Source of the DNA: Lasiosphaeris hirsuta
Lineage: Eukaryota > Ascomycota > Sordariomycetes > Sordariales > Lasiosphaeriaceae
Length of the DNA: 64,000 bases
Direction: 5' to 3'
Assembly (NCBI GenBank): GCA_030549175.1
Contig: JAUKUA010000006.1
Location: 4,216,001-4,280,000, forward strand
The first letter of the stretch is position 1; each line of letters begins with the position of its first letter. Shown in pieces: positions 33,379-43,329 of this stretch. A model generated the notes under the pieces. The model did no database searches. It saw nothing but the letters and a program-made list of their open reading frames with translations, and was not told the origin of the DNA. A program made the translations under genes and the position numbers.

Positions 33379-34064
33379 CTAACTAATATGCCTTTCCCAG
33401 TGTTGATCAACAACCTCACCCAGGCTAGGCACTGGTTCCTCCCTATTCAAAGTTGCCCATGATGTTTCTGAACTCTTGATGGGTGTGCCCCATCTCCGCA
33501 CCGGTCTGATGTCAGGAATTTGTGTACGTTCCTTGTTGCAAGTCCCCTTGGCCCCGAGCTTGGGGAGATTGAAGTAGAAGAAGCCAGCCGTGTAGTTGTC
33601 GTCCAGTGTGAAGGCTTGGATGCTTTCGAGATGTATTAGCCACAGTTCTCATGCCTTGACATGTGTTTTGGATGGAACTTACTAAACGGCCGTGTCAACG
33701 CTCACGAAATCCGCTATGTCGTCGTAGGTCAAGGTAGCCAGCCATTCGACATCATGGGAGAAAACATTGACGCCAGGCAAATTTTGCGGTTATGGGCTTG
33801 CTTTTCTCCGCCTTGCTCTGTGCGTATTGCCTTGTCCAGCCAGCAATGCTCGAGGTTCTCCTTCCAGGGTGGTACGCTCCCAGTCACTCCCTTCTCCATA
33901 TCGTCGAAGCCGAACCGCACACACGCACAGTCATGCTCCACAGTGAAGAAGAGGCGGCATCTCTGTATGAGGACTGGTTTGAAACAGGACAGTGGTGATA
34001 CAGGAGGTAGTTTTTGTAGTAACCCCGCAGCCCTCGTTGCATGGTAGACTCTGGTTTCCTCCAT
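33379..34064 (-). pseudogene. Unknown fungal protein gene with an apparent 1-nt frameshift
   Basis: Two stretches read like real protein but in different frames. The upstream one (from ATG 34064 to about 33800) contains VEHDCACVRFGFDDMEKG and PPWKENLEHCWLDKAIRTEQ. The downstream one contains GVNVFSHDVEWLATLTYDD and IADFVSVDTAV, then a 60-nt canonical intron (33623-33682, GTAAGT donor). It continues with YIQAFTLDDNYTAGFFYF to a TAG at 33379-33381. The frames meet in a short A4T3 run at about 33783, where a single missing base would account for the break and no AG acceptor is available to explain it by splicing. So this is either a pseudogene or a homopolymer sequencing error. The family is not recognised, and the 5' end (possibly another intron) is uncertain. 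Confidence 0.5.
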
Positions 34065-34078
34065 TGTTGCTTTGGCTG

Positions 34079-34099
34079 TTTTTTTTTTTTTTTTTTTTT
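34079..34099. repeat. Poly(T) tract, 21 nt
   Basis: An uninterrupted 21-nt T run, just upstream of the unknown minus-strand gene's proposed ATG. Confidence 0.9.
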
Positions 34100-34124
34100 C
34101 GACGGCTGCTTCCGCTTCTCGCAG

Positions 34125-34316
34125 TCAGTCACGGTGCTTGTGCTGACATATGAAGGGGCGGCAAATCCATTGCCACATGCTCAGTTGCTTTGTCGCAGGA
34201 GGATCGGGGTTCTTTCCTGACTTGAGGTCCTTTTCCGATTTGAATGCAACGTCCGAGCCAGGCTTGGGACTCTCATAGGCCGGAGGCGGCTGGTTGCCGA
34301 CGTTCTGGTTCGACAT
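34125..34316 (-). CDS. Small hypothetical protein, 63 aa, with PPxY motif
   Basis: An ATG at 34316 opens a 63-residue ORF beginning MSNQNVGNQPPPAYESPKPG, ending with an aromatic/Cys-rich tail (MWQWICRPFICQHKHRD). Codon choice (AAC, CAG, AAG, GTC, GGC) is like neighbouring real genes. PPAY is a PPxY-type ligand for WW domains such as those of Rsp5/NEDD4 ubiquitin ligases. No signal peptide. No family is recognised. It could also be the first exon of the broken gene just downstream, although no donor joining them was found. Confidence 0.4.
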   Translation of the reverse strand: MSNQNVGNQPPPAYESPKPGSDVAFKSEKDLKSGKNPDPPATKQLSMWQWICRPFICQHKHRD

Positions 34317-35700
34317 CTTGCATTGACCTACCGGACTCACGACGTGAAGTGTAGCAAGAGCATGATGGGTCAAACAGGAGTTATGAAGAGTATATAAATG
34401 GCTTTCGGTTGTTCAAGCAAACAAACTCACACTAAAAAGCTAAATAACTGTGGCATCAGTGAGGTGACAGCGTTTCACACTGTTGTGCTGTGGTGATTCA
34501 CAGGCCTGTTTACCTTATCTTCAACGGGGCCTCTTTCTTGACCAATGTGAAGCCGTGAATGGATGGATAAGGTGCCAAAGCTCAGATAGCAGTCACGGTT
34601 CCCTCCAAACTATACGCTTTATACGTATCCCAAAAGCCAGTCCCTTCCCAAAGGAAACCTGGAAACGCTCCACCCAAGACCTCTCGGCAAAGCACCCCGA
34701 ATCCCTCGAACCAAAACACCAAAACCCCCAACCCTTAAGAACGCCTTCAACAACATTCCGCGTCTAACCCCCCTCCCCCCGCCACCCCCCTCCATACCGC
34801 CCAACCAACCCAAACCCAAGCTACCACCCGCCCGCACAGACCACCCCCAAAGAGAGAACACACAAAACCCTCCCCCCATCCCGCCCGAAAACTCCGCTCG
34901 TCCCCTCTCTTCTCTTTCCCTCAGCAATCAACTAAAATGGGGGTGATGAGCATGCTTTCCAAACGGCAGTATTCACGGTCTTCCCGCTTCTCCCCCATAA
35001 AGGGAAAAGTAGTTGGGAGACATGCTGACATGTCCTGGCACAACCTTCACCACTCTGAGAGGGAACAATATGAAGCAAATCTGACCCAAAAAAAAAAGTG
35101 ATGCGACCCGGCCGCCGGCTGTTTTCTTCTTTTCTGCCAATCTTTGATATCATCTGATAGTGAGCTCTGATAGTGAGAGGATGTGGTGTTGGGATGACTT
35201 GTGCTATGTTGCTAAGAGTATGTGAGTGCACGCATTGGTTGTTTAGCAGGTGTGCAGGTTGGGATTAGGTTTGCGGAGTGTGAGTGGTGGCAAGCTTACA
35301 GCTAGGAGTCAACGGGGTTGGAGAGTCTGATGTTGGAGATGGAGCTGGGATCAAGGGGCGTGTGGAGGAGCAGCGGATCGTGTAGTGCACAATGTTAAAT
35401 TCGACAATTGGTCTCTCGCCAGCTGCGGCGTGTCACCGTCACGACAAAAAAATGGTAAACACGACAGCCTGATTTCGCAAAGCCGGCCAAACCCGTAGAT
35501 TCCGTTTTCAATGCCATACATGCAAGCCCAGAACCTCGTCAGGTGTGGCGGCGAACCACACATCGCATCATCAACGAGCAACAGACGGCCGGGTGGATTG
35601 CGAGAGGTAGAGAATGCGACCAGAAAAGAGCCCAACCGATTACTCCGAATGCAAGGCCGCCTAGTAGAAGTCCGTCTTCCAGTTACCCAGCCACCGAAAT
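34317..35700. other. Intergenic region
   Basis: 1.38 kb without recognisable genes. A C/A-rich stretch (about 34640-34920) gives long but meaningless Pro/Lys- or Gly/Arg-rich frames. The right end holds the L19 3' UTR. Confidence 0.45.
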
Positions 35701-36709
35701 CTACTTGGATTCCTCCTCGTCCTCGCCCATCAGCGCGTTCCGCTTCGCCACCTGTCTCTCGAGCTTGCGCTCGCGGGCTGCCTTGGTGCGAGCACGCTTG
35801 GCATCCATCTCCTCCTTGATCTGTCTCTCGCGGGCCTTCTCTGCCTTGGCGCGGTGAATCTAGAGTCTCGTCAGCACCTGTCTACCCATGTGTCGCCCGG
35901 GAGGTGAAACCTACGTGCTCAACCAGACCTCTCTTGTGCTTGAACGTGTTACCCTTGGCGGCGTGATACAGCTCGTGGTAAAGGTGCTTGTCAATCTTCC
36001 CGCTGGCGCGGTACTTGACTAGCAGACGACGGAGAACCCGTTGACGGCGCATCCAAAGAACCTGCCTGTTGTCCAATGTGTCAGCCCACCAAATCCATCG
36101 ACAAAAAAAAATCCCCACAACGCTCGACGCGGACTGAAAGCTGTGGGCCTCTGTGTCTCCAAAGTCCTCCAATCCGTGCCGCGTTTTGTCTTGTGGGTGT
36201 GCTGGTGATGAGGGCTTAAACGTACTCGGGCATACGGGCATCGGCGGTACCCTTCCGCTTACCGAAGCCGCGGTGGCGACCGTCGCGGCGGGCGAGGTTG
36301 AGGGCACGGGCGCGCGAGCGCGAGTGCATGGTGACGGGCTTCTTGATGATGAGGCCATCGGCAACGAGCTTCCGGATGGTCTGGCGGGAGTTGGCATTGC
36401 TAATCTCGCTGATCTCGTTGGGGTCGAGCCAGATCTTGCGCTGGCCGACGCCCAAGACGGACGACGCAAGCCGCTTCTGGGTCGTGAGATTAACCCTGGA
36501 GCAAGGGGGAAATGTCAGCATTCAGCCTTGAGCTTCTTCGTCTGGGCGGTGGGCATTTCGGTGATGGTGTCCCGGACGTCATGGACGTCAGGGTTTTTGG
36601 AGTCGTCTCTCCGCGGTGCTGTGGTTCGAGGCAGGGAAAAAATGCGCACAGCAGCAGCATCTCGGGCAATTGATCTGTTCCATGGGGTAGAGCTTGAGGG
36701 CACTCACAT
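35701..36709 (-). CDS. RPL19: 60S ribosomal protein L19 (eL19)
   Basis: Four exons: 36708-36709, 36226-36495, 35915-36065, 35701-35859; 193 aa (yeast eL19: 189 aa). Exon 1 contributes only the A and T of the start codon. The donor GTGAGT follows at once and exon 2 begins with G, giving [21 protein letters not shown]. Conserved parts are visible: [67 protein letters not shown] and a long basic C-terminal helix ending EDEEESK. eL19 lies on the 60S surface and forms a bridge to the small subunit. Introns are 212, 160 and 55 nt. No C/D snoRNA signature was seen in the two long ones. Confidence 0.95.
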
Positions 36710-37248
36710 CTTGAAGGATTGCTGCGTCGATGGTTAGTATGTCGTTGTTGGCGATGAATTGAAATTTCCGCTGAGGGGAAGTTCGAGACCTCAGAATTTC
36801 TCAACACATAGTTTGTGGGTTTTGCGTAGTGGGGCCCTTGGGTGATTGCCATTGGAGAGGGTTAGTCCGGCGGTCACGTGGGGCTTCAGGTGCACACTTC
36901 GACTGCGAAATTCCCATCGTGCCTTGCTCGCACCAGTGGGGGCTGTGGGGGCCCGGAGTTCTTTTCCAAGTGCCTGCTGTAAAACCGACCATAACAGCGA
37001 TTAAGCAAATTGCTGCAATTTCTATTTGGAAGAATCATCGGCATTTCATAGACGAATGCAAAACCTATTCTCATGGGCTCAAAGAGACCATGGAATTCAA
37101 TACTCCGCTCCCTTCCTACCCCGGCCGCCTTCCCTAGCGGGCAGGTGTTAGGGCTTGAACAGAACGCCTGTCAGCCCAGGCAACAACCCCAACCCAGCTG
37201 ACCTCACCACCCCCTTTCAATATCCTGCATGTACGGAGTGAAGCTCCA
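36710..37248. other. RPL19 promoter / downstream flank
   Basis: 539 bp. No coding features; this is expected to hold the RPL19 5' UTR and promoter. Confidence 0.45.
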
Positions 37249-38240
37249 TCAAGCCCGGGGCGTTCTTGGGTAGGGCATGCTGGCATACGGTACGCCGATT
37301 AACGACTCGGGCCGAGAAGGCCGCGCTGGTGGTTTGGGAGACGCTGCCCTCGACCACCTGGCTTGTCCCCGACGCTTGCGCCACACCAGAAACAAGATGG
37401 CGATAGCCAGCAAGGCGCCCCCCAGTCCAATGCCGACTCCCACGCCCAATGCTATGTCATTTGACTTCCCCGGGGATGTGACGTCACCGCCTTGGTCCGG
37501 AGAGGTTGGCTCTGGTGTCCCTGGCCCTCTTGGGCTGTTTGTTCCAAATACGGCCGAGGCAGCCGTCTCTGTTGCTGTTGGCGTAGAGCTTGATCCCGCC
37601 GCCGGTTCGGTCATTTCAGTGCTTGCCGGCGTGGATCTAGCCACCGTTGACGTTGTCAAGACATCCGTTACCGAAGCAGCCTCAGAGGCCGTTGAAGCTG
37701 AGCTTGCAGTTTGGGGGCCAGACATGAGAGCCGTACCAAACTCGGAATAAACGCCTAGAGCCAGACAGAGCAGCCCAGAGTTAGATGTGCGCTTGCGATG
37801 TGGTTGGCGTCGTTGCACCTACCATCAAACATCCAGACATCGTCATCGTAGGGCCCACTGATACCGCCGCTATCGCATACCGATGCGAAGTTCTTCTTGT
37901 TGTCGCAATACAAGGTCGCATTGTCCGAATCCCCACACATTCCAATCCTCACAGGGCCACCGAGGTTGTCAAAGTAAGGCGCCTGAGGCTCAGTGCAATG
38001 ATTTGAACATTCTCCGCTTGGGGTCGTCTTCGCTTTGCATCCACCGCGATACCAGTCAGGGCTGTTATGCTTCCTGCATAGCAACCCCCGGAGGCAGAGG
38101 TCGTTGGGGTAGCAGCATAACGAGGACCAGACAGGGCTGCCTGTGTATATGCATGGCCAGAGGTTGTTCGTCGCATCTGTGCCATCAGGCCAGTAGCATG
38201 TTGGGTTGTAGGCACTGCTGTTCCTGGTGTCTAGCTTCAT
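37249..38240 (-). CDS. Cys-rich single-pass membrane protein (surface protein A)
   Basis: Two exons: 37823-38240 and 37249-37754 (68-nt intron); 307 aa from the first ATG. The N-terminal domain (about 120 aa) has the fungal pattern CYWPDG-PC-SLCC-DLCLRGLLC-YRGGC-CSNHC-MCG. A Ser/Thr/Pro-rich stalk follows, then one transmembrane segment (DIALGVGVGIGLGGALLAIAILFLVW), a stop-transfer RKRR and a short Pro-rich cytosolic tail. The same architecture is encoded at 44755-45835. Such proteins are common in filamentous ascomycetes and are thought to sit in the plasma membrane facing the wall. No signal peptide is present at this ATG, so an upstream exon may be missing (an acceptor GGCCTCAG is present at about 38269), or the gene is 5'-truncated. 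Confidence 0.7.
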
Positions 38241-38601
38241 TTTTACATGCTCAATGGGGGATGTCTCTGAGGCCAGTAAGTGCTCCAACTTTTTGAGCAG
38301 AAGGTGAAGTTCATTTATTAGCGATGTCGAACGCCACGTTAGTAAGTGTGTTCATGTTTGCCTCAAGTTTGCTCTTTTGGCATTTAGAACCTGCCGTGAG
38401 GAAGTCGCTGACCTCAGTTTGCTTTGGTAACGGCCGGCACTTCTCGCTGGCTTCGGTCATAGTTCATGCTGTAACGGCTGCACGGGTCACGGTCCGCAAA
38501 CACATGATAGATACCCCCTGCTCCCCAAACTCGATATCCAATCTGTCCAAACCACCTGCTTCCTTACAATCTGACCTTCCCTCCGGCTATGTTGCAGAGA
38601 A

Positions 38602-39021
38602 TCACTTCGCAGAGGACAGCTGGGTCCAGGTAGTAATCCCCGGACCCATGTAAAGTCTACCGGAGCCCGGCCCCGTAACAGCCTGGGGAGAAACAGGAGT
38701 CTCTGGAGCCGCTGGAGTCGCCGGCTGTTCCGTCTCAGCCTGCACAGCCAAGTCCGCTGGTGGGCTGGTGTCACTCGAGGATTCGGAGGACACAGCCTCC
38801 TCCCGTTTCCCCTTTCTCCACTGGTAAATGACAACTACCAGAAAAACGATCAGAACGGCCGCGAGGCCCGCGTCGATGCCGGCTGCCGTGATTCCGCCCG
38901 TGCCCGACACGTACTGGGCCGCCCACAGACTGCCTGACCCGGCGCTCGAGCTGGTGGCGGGTGCTGGCAAGGTTTGCGTGCCGGCATCGTCGTCGTGCAT
39001 CGCGATGGCGGTTGGCGACAT
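38602..39021 (-). CDS. Truncated single-pass membrane protein, possible relic of a tandem surface-protein copy (B)
   Basis: 139 aa from ATG 39021. A short Ser/Thr/Ala stretch is followed by one transmembrane helix (AAGIDAGLAAVLIVFLVVVIY), a basic WRKGKR stop-transfer and a Ser/Pro/Glu-rich tail. This is the stalk-TM-tail half of the architecture of its neighbour at 37249-38240, but without any Cys-rich ectodomain or signal peptide. The sequence upstream (39022-39906) shows no Cys-rich exon. It could be a 5'-truncated paralogue, a gene with an exon I could not find, or a short signal-anchor protein. Confidence 0.5.
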   Translation of the reverse strand: MSPTAIAMHDDDAGTQTLPAPATSSSAGSGSLWAAQYVSGTGGITAAGIDAGLAAVLIVFLVVVIYQWRKGKREEAVSSESSSDTSPPADLAVQAETEQPATPAAPETPVSPQAVTGPGSGRLYMGPGITTWTQLSSAK

Positions 39022-39906
39022 TGGGTTCACTGCTGGCGTTGCCTCGAGGTGTGTGGATTAGTCGATGATCTCTTCGAGCACGGGCGAGAGATTATTCCAG
39101 GAGAATTGATTCCTACCTCGAGACCTTCCGGATGGGAGATATCTAGCAGCCGCCTCCTAATTTGGCCTTTCAAGTCACGGTGTCCCGCCGGCACTCACAT
39201 CTCAGAAAGCGTCTAGACCATGACAGCAGGTATATAGTGATTCAAATCGACTTTGCCTTGAGAAAATCCCAACGGCAAGCTACGTGGTGTGGTTACGTTT
39301 TTGTGTTCAGCTGCTGGGGTTTATCGGGCCGGAAGCGAGTTCAACGTTGCTCCCTTGGCCGTGGAATCCAAGCGATGTGTCAATAGGTAGATTGACCATG
39401 TCACTTGGGGGAAAAAACCCCTCGTTTACCCAACACTTTTACGTATTTGTTGGAGGGGTAGCAACACCTGTATGAGTGTAGCTTACATGCTACTGGTGTG
39501 AGGAACTCGAAGAACCCGGGCTCTCTCTTTTGTCGGGGGAGACAAACCACCCAAGATGGCAAGACAGCTCAGCATTTACAGCTGCAGACTATCAATATCC
39601 GAACTTGTACTGATATCTGATGCCATGAAACTTGCAGTTGGGATCACGCTAAAATTAGGGCGTCACAATGTGGGCATTACAATGGTAGTTGAGAGTTTAA
39701 ATCTGGATTGTGTTTAGTGATTGAATGACATGTTTCACCTACCTGAAGGATGGTATGTCGATCTGAGCTTGTTGGTCTACTAGTATCCGGTAGTAAATGT
39801 GTTTTGGTTCATACGAGGGGGTTTACTTACCTATCATGAGCTGTACCATCCACCTAAGGCTCTATCTTGTCTAGGTCCATTCCACCCGAGTCCTTCTGTT
39901 CTTGCC
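39022..39906. other. Intergenic region
   Basis: 885 bp, fairly AT-rich, searched for a missing ectodomain exon of the adjacent membrane-protein gene. None found. Confidence 0.4.
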
Positions 39907-40875
39907 TCAACCCTCGTACAAATGAAGGGAGACGAGTGAGGCTCCTCTATCCGAGTCGTCTGAAGAGGAGTCGTCTGAAGAAGAGTCGTCTACAAAGTTG
40001 TCTGCAGAGTTGCCTGGAGAGTCGGCAGGAGAGTCAGCAAGAGTAGAATCCTCGGGGCCCCACCCATAACGCACCCGAATGTGGTTTCGAAGAATGTTGA
40101 GCTTCGCTCGAAACGCTACACTGTCGGACCAGAGGTCAGCAAGGTTGCTCGTAAAGTTGCCACGATCATCGCGGGGGCAAACCTCCTTGTAGATCTTCAT
40201 GACGGTTGGCGAGGTGTACTCTGGGAGCGTCTCGAGGTAGATGGTCTCCGACACTTTGCCCTTGTGCGGGCCACTGGACGCTGAGGTCCCGTCAGCAGCT
40301 TTCTTCTCCAGGTACAGGGCACCCCCACCGACGCAGGTGCACTTCTCGCCCAGGTGCGGGTTCATAGCGAAGAGCACGCGCTCGTGATGCATGAGCGTGA
40401 AGCTGGTGTAGTCGCGGCCCAGGGCAAGATCCCGCAGGGTGTAGAACGGACCTTCGCAGGCGTACGAGACCTTGAAGGCCCACTCGTCGGCGTTGCGCGT
40501 CCAGAGCCCGTTGTTGATGAACATGTGGATCACCGAGTCGGAAAGCGCCGTGAGGCTGCGGTCCTGCGATTCTGAGTCGCGGGACTCGTCGAAAATGCCG
40601 AGGTACTCGTTGACGAGGGCCTCGTCCCGTGCGCCGCCCCAGCCGTCCTGGAAGTCGGCCTGCATCTGGAGAGCATGGACGTGCTCGTCCGTCAGCTGCA
40701 GCTTGGGCTTGGACCACGACATCTGGGAGAGCCGGACGTACTCCCGCATGATCATCTGTCGGCATTCGGCGCAGATGTCGGACGCGCAAAGGACGCGGGA
40801 CAGCAGCATGAGCTTTTTGTCCTTCCTGTTCAGCTCGGCCGGAAAGGTCAAGTAAGATCCCGCCCAGTCAGACAT
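39907..40875 (-). CDS. Conserved-looking hypothetical protein with Ser/Asp-rich acidic tail
   Basis: 322 aa, single exon from the first ATG (MSDWAGSYLTFPAELNRKDK). The body is hydrophilic and mixed alpha/beta in character, with many aromatic residues (WAFKVSYACEGPFYTLRDLALG) and several Cys (CASDICAEC, CTCVGGG). The final 50 residues are highly acidic and repetitive (ADSPADSPGNSADNF, then DDSSSDDSSSDDSD), produced by short internal DNA repeats at about 39955-40035. The 5' flank is AT-rich. No signal peptide or membrane segment. I do not recognise the family; codon use supports a real gene. Confidence 0.72.
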   Translation of the reverse strand: MSDWAGSYLTFPAELNRKDKKLMLLSRVLCASDICAECRQMIMREYVRLSQMSWSKPKLQLTDEHVHALQMQADFQDGWGGARDEALVNEYLGIFDESRDSESQDRSLTALSDSVIHMFINNGLWTRNADEWAFKVSYACEGPFYTLRDLALGRDYTSFTLMHHERVLFAMNPHLGEKCTCVGGGALYLEKKAADGTSASSGPHKGKVSETIYLETLPEYTSPTVMKIYKEVCPRDDRGNFTSNLADLWSDSVAFRAKLNILRNHIRVRYGWGPEDSTLADSPADSPGNSADNFVDDSSSDDSSSDDSDRGASLVSLHLYEG

Positions 40876-42087
40876 GGTGAATGTCGTGCAAAGACTTGGT
40901 TTTGAGATTGGTTTGTTCTCAGATAAGTTTGTGCACAAAATCAGATGTGGTGTCTGGGTGCGAGAGTGTGCTGATGGCGGAGTCGGATGATGGAGTGGAT
41001 TTTGAATTGAGAGGTTGATTGATACTGGGCAAAACTCTCCTTGATATATGCTGCTGGGCTTATCGAGTCTTCGCCGGAGCGACAATGGAATTGTCCCAAG
41101 AATGATTGATTATTGAACAAAGCGTAATGAGAAAGTAAAACTCCTGCCAAAAGAGGACATAAGCAGCATTGATAACTAGCTCAAGGAAAAGAAGCGTTGC
41201 TTTGTGACACTCAATAGCAAAGTCTCGAGTCTGGTGCGCTTTGCACAGGCTTGAGCACAAATCAAAGACTACTAAGCTATCAATTTTGAACTCTACCAGA
41301 AGGGGGTTAACCCTAGCTTGGCTCATGTACCATCCATCATGGCATGCCGAGCTGCCGTCAATCTTGCTGTCGTAGTCGGTCGAATCCTCCCCTAAGCCTT
41401 TATAACACTTTCGAATTTATCTAAGATATTGCGGTAGTACGTAGAGGGCCTCGGCACTATGCGCCGCCAGTTCAAGGAAGGCGACGACACTTGCGCCGCC
41501 GATCGCCTCCATTATATTTGTTGACTCGGTGGAAAGCTGGTGAGTTGTGAATTGGTTTTTATTTTTATTTATTTATTTAAAAAATTTTTTTTTTGGGAAA
41601 GTGGAAGGAGCCCAGAGCAGGTAACCAGGCTGGGGGGCTGTGTTTCGACTTGCATAGGTAGCAGCCAAGGCAGCGGTAATCAGCCTCACTTGAACCACCA
41701 CTACTACCATTGAAGCCTGCCTTCTGCAAGCTTGAGCAAATCACACATCGTCTACCCCACCGCCCAGCATGAGGCGCACGGGTCCCGTCGTTGGAAGAAT
41801 CACAGGACATTGCACTGCGGGGCAAGAGCTCCCCCCCTCCAAGCTCAAACATAGGCAGGAGTAGGGTTAGGTCCATAGAGATAGATACCTATTCCCTTAT
41901 TGCAAAAAGGGGGTTCTCGAGAAGTACCCAAAACATCCAATTACCCCCTTTCCCCCATGTGTGCTTAAACAACATTGATCAATTACAAATTATGACGCTA
42001 ACTAGGTATTCTAATGGTGAGCAGAGTGTGCTATGCGCCTCTTGACATACAATAAAAAACACAAACACCCAAAAGAGATGCTCTATT
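40876..42087. other. AT-rich intergenic region
   Basis: 1.2 kb with no supported gene. It includes an A/T homopolymer-rich stretch at about 41560-41596 and the 3' flank of the membrane-protein gene. Confidence 0.45.
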
Positions 42088-43329
42088 TTATACCTCCCCG
42101 CCAGGGCTCTTTTGGACCATCTCCAGCCCCTCGCTCCTCCTCCTGGAGCAAGCATACCTCTCCTCCCACTCGGCCCCGCCGGCGCCCTCGTCGTCCACCA
42201 CCGTCTTGCTCGCATCGTCGTCCGCGGGGCTCGGCCCAAACACCTCCTCCTCCTTGTTGATCTTGAGCCCTCCCTTGGCGTAGTGGCCCGGCCCGGAGCT
42301 GCCGTCGGGCACGTGGAACCGCGTGTCGAACCTCGCCAGGGCGTAGGCATACACCACGATCAGCTCAATGACAAAGTTGAAGCAGTAGTACGCCGGCTTG
42401 CTGTGGTACCACGCCGGGTCGGTGATGGGCCTCGGCAGGAAGTTGATGGCGGCCCTGAAACCGGCTCCCAGGGTGAGCAGCGCCGACGTCGACAGTAGCA
42501 GCATGAGCTTGGTCCGGAACCGCCCGGTCCCAAACTTGTCCGTCACCGCCCCCTTCCTCGCCGGCACCGCCTTCTCCCCCTCCTCGTTCGTCACCACGGC
42601 CCGACGTCCCTGGAAGAACACCACGGCCCTGGCCACGACGACCACCACGATGGGCAGAAACGCCAGCACGGCCAGGTACACGCCGGCAAACAGCAAAACA
42701 TCCCTCTCCCTCGCCCTCGCCTCCAAGTCCAGCGTGAACATGGAGTGCACGCTCGACGTGACCACCATGACCAGCACCCCAACCACACTGAAGTACACGG
42801 CACGAAACATCCACCTCGTCCCCGTCCGCCAGCCGATCCCGGGGAGGTAGGCGCGCAGCACGCGCTGGGCGAACATGAGGTTGACGAGGAACAGCAGCAT
42901 GACACCGGCGGCGGTGAAGACGTTGGCGGCGATGGCTACGCTGGCGTTGCCCAGGTGGTACGTCCAGGCGATGCGCATGGCGAGGGCCGTGATGCGCGCC
43001 ATGCTGAAGCCGAAGAGGAGCACCGAGAAGACGAACTTGTGCTCCCGGTGCAGGTTGACCTGGAAGATGGTCATGTGCAGGGCGGCGGAGCCGACGAAGA
43101 GGGCGAGGAGGACCGCCGAGACGGCTACGTCGGGCAGCGGGGCGGGCTGGCCGCCTAGCTGGGCGGTTTGTGGGAGATAGGGGGGCCCGGTGGGGGGTGG
43201 CTGCTGGATGAGGTCAGGTTTTTTTTTTTACTTGGCTGGGGGGGGAGTGATGGAGGAAATAGGTGGGCTTACTGCTTGCCCTCCGACTTGCCCTCCGGCT
43301 TGCCCTCCGGCTGCTGGGCTGGCCGACAT
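42088..43329 (-). CDS. Polytopic membrane protein, fungal DUF3112 type
   Basis: Two exons: 43273-43329 and 42088-43203 (69-nt intron); 390 aa. The N-terminus is a small Gly/Gln repeat (GGQAGGQVGGQA) and a Pro-rich stretch. About seven hydrophobic segments follow (VAVSAVLLALFVGSAALHM, FVFSVLLFGFSMARI, VFTAAGVMLLFLVNLMF, AVYFSVVGVLVMVV, LAVLAFLPIVVVVVA, LMLLLSTSALLTLGAGF, YYCFNFVIELIVVYAYAL). HxEHKF and FLPRPITDPAWYHSKPAYYCFNF are features I associate with the fungal DUF3112 family, which has a receptor-like seven-helix layout. The C-terminal 80 residues are charged and cytosolic. Molecular function is unknown. The acceptor could be shifted by 3 nt (CAGCAG). Confidence 0.8.

Noticed and set aside
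36066..36707. snoRNAs in the long RPL19 introns
   Set aside because: ATGACGT-like strings only; no valid C/D box arrangement.
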